10,819 nucleotides of DNA, taken from positions 1 through 10,819 of the forward strand of contig JAAVYX010000257.1 in NCBI GenBank assembly GCA_022791355.1, given 5' to 3'. Source of the stretch: Clostridiales bacterium (lineage in GTDB: Bacteria; Bacillota; Clostridia; Oscillospirales; Acutalibacteraceae). The position numbers were made by a program, and so were the translations under genes. The first letter of the stretch is position 1. The number at the start of each line of letters is the position of its first letter. Shown one piece after another: positions 1 through 5,017 of the stretch. The notes beneath the pieces are model-generated. The model saw only the letters and a program-made list of their open reading frames with translations. It made no database searches and was not told the origin of the DNA.

Positions 1-1809
1 GTAGCCCCAGGTTTTGACCGGCGCACTGTTTTCCGTGCTCCCGCTGGCCGACTCCGCCGCCTGCCGTTCGGATCCGTCTACCAAAATACGGTAGCTACCG
101 TTCCCGTTGCGCAGCAGCCGCCAATAGCATGGGGTATCCGACAGGGTCAGCGGCGAGGCGTACTCGTTCTTAGCCGACAGATACCGATTTCCGATATTAC
201 AAGGCCGGATGGTATATTGCCCGGTCGAAGAATTGTACAGACTGATATACCATAACTGATTGTCCCGCCCGTGAAAATTATAAATACAGGTGCCTGTTCC
301 CACCGCCGAACCGCCGTTCACAAGATCCAAATACCGTTCGCAGCCCCCGTTGCGGATAAAATAGTATCCGTTTGTCAAAGAGGTGTCCGCCGTGTATTCT
401 ACCACAAAGGCCGGCCGGCCGGCTTCAACGCTGTAATCCGCCGAGTAAAAGGTCCGGCAGCTGGTTTGGGGACAGTTGCTGCCCGGCATCAGTATGATGC
501 CCTGCCGGGAATCCAGCGACGTGGACTCGCCCAGTTCGACATAGAGCCAGGTTTGCAGCAGAGAGGTCATAGGTATTTTCAAGATAGTCAAATCGGTATT
601 GGACAGGGTCGCGCTGTAAAAGATGTCGTACCGGTTCTCAACGTCGGCATAGGTCACCGTATCCGCGTCCCAGCATACGGTAGGGCGACCTACCTGAAGC
701 GTCCAGCTGTCCGCCGCGCCGCCGACTGTAGTATTATAATATGCGTTGGTTATTTTGCTTGGATTGATAAATTTTAACACCGATGTATCCATTTGGGCCA
801 GCTTCATGGCCCGCAGCCGGCTTCTCCCGGTCAGATAATACCCTACATAGTCATATGCCGAGGTGTGATAGTTTCCGGAGTCGTCTTTAAACACCGTCGT
901 ATCCTTGGTATCCCGCCGCCAAGCCGTATTGGTCTCGGCCGAAAGGGGATAAACGGTGGCCGGATCGGTCAGAAAATCCTCATCCAGCACGGCGGTTATA
1001 GTATACGTTCCATTCTCGGCCGGCGTAAGGCGGTAGGAATTATAATAGCTTACATCGGTATAGCTGCCGGTCTGCTCATAACGCGCACTGCGCAGCTCTA
1101 TCGGGTTCAAGGTGCATACCGTCTCGCCGCTCTGGGGATCCTGGAATAGGATCATATGGCTCGCCAGCGCTTGGGGCGTCAAACCGTGGGGATCAATCGT
1201 AAACCGGAATTCATTCCGCCCCGTATACCGCTCCAAATCCATTTGCAGCTGAAGGCCGTCCAATGTATAGGCAAGGGTCAGGTCGGTCTGGGTTGAGAGC
1301 GCATCAGTATATCTAACCGGCGCTTCCTCGCCGCCGGTTTGCTTTACCTTGCTGTTCTTCTCGGCCTCCGGGAAGATTTCCAGCCGGTATCCGCCGGCCT
1401 CCAGCATCACGCCGTCCGCAATACGGGCGGGCAGGTAGGCCTTCCAATCGTTATCCGGGTTTTCAAAGGCGTAGACCGCACGGCCCTCCCCGTTCTTTTT
1501 CTCGGTCTTTTTCGCCTTTTTGGTTTTAAAGCGCACCTCCCCTCCTGCGTCCCGGTATTTCACCGGCTGATCGTACATATACAGAGTACGGGACCCGTCC
1601 GCCTTTTCAAAGACGATGCTGCTCAGATCCGCCGCCAGGTCGGACGAGAGGCCGGTAAAGCCCTCCTCCTCCATAACCGTTTGCAGCTCGGCCGGCAGGA
1701 CCGGCCCGGCCCCGGTCTCCTGGGCCGCCGCCGGACCGGCCGCCGTATGCAGAAGCCCCGCCGCCAGTACCGCAGACAGCAAAAGGCTTCCCATTCGTTT
1801 TTTGAACAT
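1..1809 (-). CDS. Secreted DNRLRE / RICIN-domain protein, truncated by the window edge
   Basis: This is an open frame of 603 codons from the ATG at 1809 to the window edge with no stop, so the C-terminal part is missing. The start is set by AAGGAGG at 1819-1825, nine bases upstream. Residues 1-29 form a signal peptide: KKR, a hydrophobic core, and an AAA|Q cleavage site. Residues 30-285 are a beta-rich region that I cannot assign. Residues about 285-470 resemble the DNRLRE module (CBM96-like): a GRSRLRAM motif, a TVTYADV segment and the closing RPAFVVEY strand. Residues about 478-603 are a RICIN-type beta-trefoil with NGYYFIRN, a YLDL motif and a QLW motif, expected to bind sugars. In Clostridia such N-termini often precede long Rhs-type or enzymatic regions, so the lost part may hold the effector or catalytic domain. 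The protein is probably exported; its function is unknown beyond likely glycan binding. Confidence 0.85.
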   Translation of the reverse strand, partial: MFKKRMGSLLLSAVLAAGLLHTAAGPAAAQETGAGPVLPAELQTVMEEEGFTGLSSDLAADLSSIVFEKADGSRTLYMYDQPVKYRDAGGEVRFKTKKAKKTEKKNGEGRAVYAFENPDNDWKAYLPARIADGVMLEAGGYRLEIFPEAEKNSKVKQTGGEEAPVRYTDALSTQTDLTLAYTLDGLQLQMDLERYTGRNEFRFTIDPHGLTPQALASHMILFQDPQSGETVCTLNPIELRSARYEQTGSYTDVSYYNSYRLTPAENGTYTITAVLDEDFLTDPATVYPLSAETNTAWRRDTKDTTVFKDDSGNYHTSAYDYVGYYLTGRSRLRAMKLAQMDTSVLKFINPSKITNAYYNTTVGGAADSWTLQVGRPTVCWDADTVTYADVENRYDIFYSATLSNTDLTILKIPMTSLLQTWLYVELGESTSLDSRQGIILMPGSNCPQTSCRTFYSADYSVEAGRPAFVVEYTADTSLTNGYYFIRNGGCERYLDLVNGGSAVGTGTCIYNFHGRDNQLWYISLYNSSTGQYTIRPCNIGNRYLSAKNEYASPLTLSDTPCYWRLLRNGNGSYRILVDGSERQAAESASGSTENSAPVKTWGY

Positions 1810-1930
1810 GTTCCCATGCCTCCTTCGCTGTTCTACGGACCCGTCCGCCCAAAGGCTTCCGGGTATCGCCCCTCTTGATCCACAGGCTCGATTTGTGCAT
1901 ATCGTAACAAAATATTTCCTCTTTCATTCC
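1810..1930 (-). other. 5' leader of the DNRLRE/RICIN gene with a foldable element
   Basis: This is the predicted untranslated leader. Its clearest structure is at 1839-1864. On the minus strand ACCCG pairs with CGGGT, an inner GCC pairs with GGC around a TTTG loop, and GAA faces GGA in the internal loop, which could form tandem G-A pairs. I do not recognise a known riboswitch class. The element ends about 14 bases before the Shine-Dalgarno sequence, so it could influence translation, but this is inference. Confidence 0.35.
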
Positions 1931-1937
1931 CAATAAC

Positions 1938-1966
1938 AGTATAATCCTCACAATCACATTTGTCAA
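1938..1966 (-). promoter_or_regulatory. Sigma-A type promoter for the DNRLRE/RICIN gene
   Basis: On the minus strand a TTGACA -35 box (1961-1966) and a TATACT -10 box (1938-1943) are separated by exactly 17 bases. This is a near-consensus promoter. Transcription would begin near 1930, which gives a leader of about 120 nt before the ATG at 1809. Confidence 0.8.
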
Positions 1967-2033
1967 TCATTTTTGGAAATATATCGTTTTGCACAATTCG
2001 ACAAAATACGTGTTTTTTCGCGGATTCCTATAC

Positions 2034-2070
2034 AAAAACAGCCCGCTCCACACCTTCGTGGAGCGGGCTG
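2034..2070 (-). terminator. Rho-independent terminator of the TetR-ABC operon
   Basis: A perfect 13-bp stem (2039-2051 with 2058-2070, CAGCCCGCTCCAC and its complement) encloses a 6-base loop. On the minus strand it is followed by TTTTT (2034-2038). It starts 17 bases after the permease stop codon and separates this operon from the promoter of the DNRLRE/RICIN gene. Confidence 0.92.
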
Positions 2071-2087
2071 CCGCTGTTTTCGGGCTT

Positions 2088-2993
2088 TTACCTCACCTTT
2101 CGATTGCGCCGCCAGCTGATGAGGACATACAGCCCCAACAGCGCCGCCACCGATCCGGCCAGCACGGCGTACATCTGCCAGGTTTCAACTTGATGGCCGA
2201 AAAAGTAAAGCCGGCTGTCAAAGCTGTCCCGCAGGCCGTCGAGCAGTTCGGCCGGCAGGTCGCCTTCCAGGGTTTCCAGCACGCCGTTCATATAATGGCC
2301 TCGCAGCAGGGCGGTGCCGTAGGTGCCGGGGATAAAGGCCACGAAATTGCGGATGGGGGCGGCGAATTGGGAAATAGGCATATAAGCGCCGCAGAGAAAG
2401 CCGTACATGGAACTGACCAGGGTGGCCACGGCGCTGACCCCGCCCTGGGTAGAGAGAAACTGCTCCACCAGCGCGGCCAGAGCGGTTCCGAACAGAATGC
2501 AGAGGAACAGATCCAACAGAATGAAAAGGACATCGGAAACCGAAAGGTACCAGCCTACGGCGGACAGATAGAGGAAGCCCACCCCCATGGCGATGAGACA
2601 GACGATCAGGGTGGTGACCAGGTTGGCTATGTAGTAGCTCACGGCCAGCAAATCCCGGCGGACGGGCGAGACCAGCAGGTCGTTTATGCTGCCCTTGATT
2701 TTATCGTCCACCATAATAATATTCGAACAGAAAGCCACGGTTACGCTGCTGACCCCCAATATGGATGACATCAGCCAGCCGCCGGTAAAAGCGTCGATGG
2801 CCTGGCCGGACACCTGGAAGCCCTCGGGGATAAAAGCGTTAAAGGAACTGACGTAGACGCTTTTCAAAAAGGTTACAAAGAGGACTAAGAGGATTAAAGG
2901 GGAAAGCAGCGACATGAAAAAGGTCATTTTGTCCTTGAAATAAAGCTTCATATTCCGGGCGGTCAGCAGCCGCAAAACGGTTAAGCTACGCAT
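2088..2993 (-). CDS. ABC-2 type transporter, permease subunit
   Basis: This 301-residue integral membrane protein is the membrane half of an ABC exporter. It shows the ABC-2 plan: a cytoplasmic N-terminus, hydrophobic spans at about residues 24-44, 72-92, 118-143, 153-176, 184-204 and 275-294, and a basic C-terminal tail. The KIKGSINDLLVSPVRR segment (about 98-113) is the cytoplasmic loop typical of DrrB-like permeases. The length fits a half transporter needing one ATPase partner. The ATG at 2993 has GGAGG about six bases upstream, and its first eight bases overlap the end of the ATPase gene (ATGCGTAG), so the two are very likely translationally coupled. The substrate cannot be read from the sequence; antibiotics, lipids, peptides or sodium are all handled by relatives. 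Confidence 0.9.
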   Translation of the reverse strand: MRSLTVLRLLTARNMKLYFKDKMTFFMSLLSPLILLVLFVTFLKSVYVSSFNAFIPEGFQVSGQAIDAFTGGWLMSSILGVSSVTVAFCSNIIMVDDKIKGSINDLLVSPVRRDLLAVSYYIANLVTTLIVCLIAMGVGFLYLSAVGWYLSVSDVLFILLDLFLCILFGTALAALVEQFLSTQGGVSAVATLVSSMYGFLCGAYMPISQFAAPIRNFVAFIPGTYGTALLRGHYMNGVLETLEGDLPAELLDGLRDSFDSRLYFFGHQVETWQMYAVLAGSVAALLGLYVLISWRRNRKVR

Positions 2994-3900
2994 GGGCTTC
3001 CTCCTTCAGCTCCTTGCCGGTGGCGGCTAAGAAAACGTCGTCCATTTTTCCCTTGACTACCTCGAAATCCTGGAACAGGCCGGGGTGCCGGAGAATCAGG
3101 GCCTTGGCGTCGGCCGTATGGGGCACCGCCATCCGAAGATAGCCGTTTTGCGCCTCATAGGCCAGTCCCAAGCCCTCCAGCTGGGCGGGCTCGGTTTTAT
3201 AGAGCTTGATATAATCGCCGGTATAGGCGTTCTTCAAATCGTATGGGGTCCCCTCGGCCGCCACATGGCCGCTGTCCAGAATCACCACATAGTCGGCCTC
3301 GGCGGCCTCCTCCATGTAATGGGTGGTGAGGAAGACGGTCAGTCCCTGTTCCCTTCGCAGCCGGGCGATAACGTCCCACACCATCCGGCGGGTCTGGGGG
3401 TCCAGGCCGGTGGTGGGTTCGTCCAGGATGAGGATTTCGGGCTGGTGGAGCATGGCCCGGGCCACGTCGATTCGCCGCCGCTGGCCGCCGGACAGCTTAC
3501 CCAGCGGCCGGCGCAGCAGCTCCTCCAGATGCAACAGCTCGGTCAGTTCCCCCAAACGGGCGGTGAAGGCCGGGCCGGTTACGCCGTAGAGGGCCGCCCG
3601 CGTTTTCAGGTTGTCCCGGACGGTGAGCAGCTGATCCAGACAGGAGTTCTGGAAGACCACCCCGATTTTCCGCTTGACCTGGTCGGGCTGCCGGTCCACG
3701 TCGGCCCCGTCCACGATTACCTCCCCCGCGTCCTTGCGCAGCTGGGAACAGAGGATGGATATGGTGGTGGACTTGCCCGCGCCGTTGAGCCCCAAAAAGG
3801 CGAACAGCTCTCCCCTCTTGACCCGGAAACTCACGTCGTCCACAGCCTTCACGTCTCCAAAATACTTTTTAAGGCCGCGCACCTCGATGACATTGCTCAT
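2986..3900 (-). CDS. ABC transporter ATP-binding subunit (DrrA/CcmA-like)
   Basis: This 304-residue nucleotide-binding subunit energises the downstream permease at the inner face of the membrane. All core motifs are intact: Walker A GLNGAGKST (37-45), the Q-loop glutamine Q84, signature LSGGQ (136-140), Walker B ILILDE (156-161) with catalytic E161, D-loop GLDP (165-168) and the switch histidine H194. Residues about 220-304 form the extra C-terminal domain common in DrrA-type exporters. A longer open frame reaches 4023, but the start at 3900 is preferred: AAGGAGG lies 11 bases upstream, the product begins with the usual beta-strand MSNVIEVRGL, and the extension would lie inside the TetR gene in another frame. 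Its ATG overlaps the TetR stop as ATGA, implying coupled translation. Confidence 0.93.
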   Translation of the reverse strand: MSNVIEVRGLKKYFGDVKAVDDVSFRVKRGELFAFLGLNGAGKSTTISILCSQLRKDAGEVIVDGADVDRQPDQVKRKIGVVFQNSCLDQLLTVRDNLKTRAALYGVTGPAFTARLGELTELLHLEELLRRPLGKLSGGQRRRIDVARAMLHQPEILILDEPTTGLDPQTRRMVWDVIARLRREQGLTVFLTTHYMEEAAEADYVVILDSGHVAAEGTPYDLKNAYTGDYIKLYKTEPAQLEGLGLAYEAQNGYLRMAVPHTADAKALILRHPGLFQDFEVVKGKMDDVFLAATGKELKEEAHA

Positions 3901-4460
3901 ACGTTCTGATACCTCCTTAACAATGCTGCATACTCGTCGTATAAGAAGCCGTCCAGCTCCTCCTCGGTAAAATCCGCATACCCGGTGGCCGCCATGACGG
4001 CCAAGCCGTGGGTAAAAATCCACATATGCAGATGAAAGGCGGATGCCTGCTCACGGGTAAGGCCGGTAGCGTCCACCACGGTGGACAGGATGTAATCCAT
4101 ACTATCGTCCTCTATGACCGGGGGAAGCGCCTCGGCCTGTCTGTCCCGCATGAAAAGCAGGCGAAAAAGATTGCGTTCCTCCCTGGCAAAACGAATATAG
4201 GCCAGACCCGCCTGCTTGTAAGGCTTTTCCGGCCGCTTTTTACTCTCGTCGATATACCGGTTATAGACCTTCGCGGCCTGCCGGAGCACGGCGGCCTTTA
4301 AGGCGTTCATATCGCCGAACTGACGAAAGATCGGTTGGGTGGAGCAGCCCAGCTCTTTGGCTAAGGAGCGGGCGTTGAGGGTCTCAAAGCCGGTCCGGCG
4401 TACCAGCTCCACAGCGGCCTCCACCATTTGGGCTTCAGTATACTGAATTCTGGGCGGCAA
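3897..4460 (-). CDS. TetR/AcrR-family transcriptional regulator
   Basis: This 187-residue regulator is the first gene of the exporter operon. The N-terminal helix-turn-helix covers about residues 8-55, with LNARSLAKELGCSTQPIFRQF as the HTH core and recognition helix. The rest is a helical ligand-binding and dimerisation domain, with the region around WIFTHGLAVM resembling the C-terminal domain of small-molecule-responsive TetR proteins. I choose a TTG start at 4460 because AAAGGAGG sits eight bases before it. An ATG at 4487 would add nine residues, but it has no ribosome site and would place that Shine-Dalgarno inside the coding sequence. The gene ends with a 4-base overlap with the ATPase. 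It probably represses its own operon through the palindrome at 4490-4507 and is released when the exported compound, or one related to it, binds. Confidence 0.9.
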   Translation of the reverse strand: MPPRIQYTEAQMVEAAVELVRRTGFETLNARSLAKELGCSTQPIFRQFGDMNALKAAVLRQAAKVYNRYIDESKKRPEKPYKQAGLAYIRFAREERNLFRLLFMRDRQAEALPPVIEDDSMDYILSTVVDATGLTREQASAFHLHMWIFTHGLAVMAATGYADFTEEELDGFLYDEYAALLRRYQNV

Positions 4461-4489
4461 AGGATTTGCCCTCCTTTGGAACAGCATTA

Positions 4490-4507
4490 AACATCACACG
4501 TTATGTT
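4490..4507. promoter_or_regulatory. Candidate TetR operator
   Basis: This is an imperfect 18-base palindrome, AACATnACnnGTnATGTT, with 14 of 18 positions symmetric. It lies immediately downstream of the -10 box of the TetR operon, where a bound dimer would block transcription initiation. Size and position match TetR operators; binding is inferred. Confidence 0.55.
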
Positions 4508-4516
4508 ACATTTGTT

Positions 4517-4545
4517 ATTTTATCATATTAAAAAATGGTTGTCAA
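4517..4545 (-). promoter_or_regulatory. Sigma-A type promoter of the TetR-ABC operon
   Basis: On the minus strand TTGACA (4540-4545) and TAAAAT (4517-4522) are separated by 17 bases. The expected start is near 4510, just inside the candidate operator, about 50 bases before the TTG start codon. Confidence 0.8.
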
Positions 4546-4556
4546 TATATAAATAG

Positions 4557-4573
4557 GTCAGAATCACCCTGAC
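4557..4573. promoter_or_regulatory. Second palindrome between the divergent promoters
   Basis: GTCAG and CTGAC are separated by seven bases. The right arm overlaps the candidate -35 box of the divergent XRE gene. It could be an operator for the XRE protein or for the TetR protein. With only five-base arms a chance origin is possible. Confidence 0.3.
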
Positions 4574-4598
4574 ACAACCTGTATAAATAGTATATCAT
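4569..4598 (+). promoter_or_regulatory. Probable promoter of the XRE gene
   Basis: A CTGACA -35 box (4569-4574) and a TATCAT -10 box (4593-4598) are 18 bases apart. The stretch is AT-rich and other -10 choices (TATAAA at 4582) exist, so the exact position is uncertain. Confidence 0.4.
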
Positions 4599-4628
4599 TC
4601 TATATGCACCATACGGGGAGGGATAAAT

Positions 4629-4898
4629 ATGACCTATCAGAAAAGACTCCGGAACCTGCGCGAGGACCACGACCTTTCGCGGCGGCAGATAGCCGAGCTG
4701 CTGTTTATTTCCCAATCGGTCTACGCCCGATATGAGCAGGGACTGACCGCGCTTCCCAGCGATGATTTAAAAAAGCTATGCGAGCTCTACGGCGTATCGG
4801 CCGATTTTATTTTGGGTCTTGACCAAACGGCGGCAGAGGGTAAAGAGAATCATTCTTTGCGCCGCTGCCCGCTGTGCGGGCGGGCGCGAGCATTTTAA
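4629..4898 (+). CDS. XRE-family helix-turn-helix regulator with a C-terminal CxxC
   Basis: This is a small 89-residue DNA-binding protein. Residues 4-63 are a Cro/CI-type HTH: LRNLREDHDLSRRQIAELL supplies the first helices and SQSVYARYEQG (28-38) the recognition helix. The domain closes with LCELYGVSADFILGL, a typical ending. After a short linker it ends in RCPLCGRARAF, a single CxxC (C80, C83) that could be half of a metal or redox site in a dimer. The ATG has a GGGGAGGG ribosome site about six bases upstream. It is divergent from the TetR operon and shares a 140-base control region with it. It is followed by the terminator at 4984-5014 and is monocistronic. No phage or toxin partner is adjacent, so a free-standing regulator is the simplest reading; its target is unknown. 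Confidence 0.85.
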   Translation: MTYQKRLRNLREDHDLSRRQIAELLFISQSVYARYEQGLTALPSDDLKKLCELYGVSADFILGLDQTAAEGKENHSLRRCPLCGRARAF

Positions 4899-4983
4899 AA
4901 GGATTTTGTCTTTATGCGTAAATGAAAAAGAAAACAAATAGGGATAGATCGTCCCACCTACTATCGTTATAAAAGAGCAAATG

Positions 4984-5014
4984 AAAACCACCCTGCAAAA
5001 GCAAGGTGGTTTTT
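4984..5014. terminator. Bidirectional terminator between convergent genes
   Basis: AAAACCACC-C-TGC (4984-4996) and GCA-A-GGTGGTTTT (5001-5013) form a hairpin with an AAAA loop, and TTTTT follows on the plus strand. On the plus strand one C-A mismatch interrupts the stem. In minus-strand RNA the same position is a G-U wobble and the stem is followed by TTTTCATTT. It serves the XRE gene (plus) and the GH25 lipoprotein gene (minus, stop at 5018). Confidence 0.85.
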
Positions 5015-5017
5015 CCT

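Noticed and set aside
1810..1930. Possible cyclic-di-GMP riboswitch in the leader
   Set aside because: I looked for the conserved GACGCAAAGCC core and the GGGTTACC segment of the class I aptamer and did not find them. The similarity is limited to a CCCGG/GCC patch.
1607..1966. Minus-strand open frame overlapping the start of the DNRLRE/RICIN gene in another phase
   Set aside because: It becomes Gly/Arg/Pro-rich inside the real gene, which is typical of a shadow frame. An ATG at 1817 in this phase is only one base from the Shine-Dalgarno sequence, while the ATG at 1809 is properly spaced.
3901..4023. N-terminal extension of the ABC ATPase to an ATG at 4023
   Set aside because: It lies inside the TetR gene in a different frame, has no ribosome site, and would precede the normal start of the ATPase fold.
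4867..4882. GCCCGC-3-GCGGGC hairpin at the end of the XRE gene as a terminator
   Set aside because: It is within the coding sequence and not followed directly by a T-run; the hairpin at 4984-5014 is a far better terminator.
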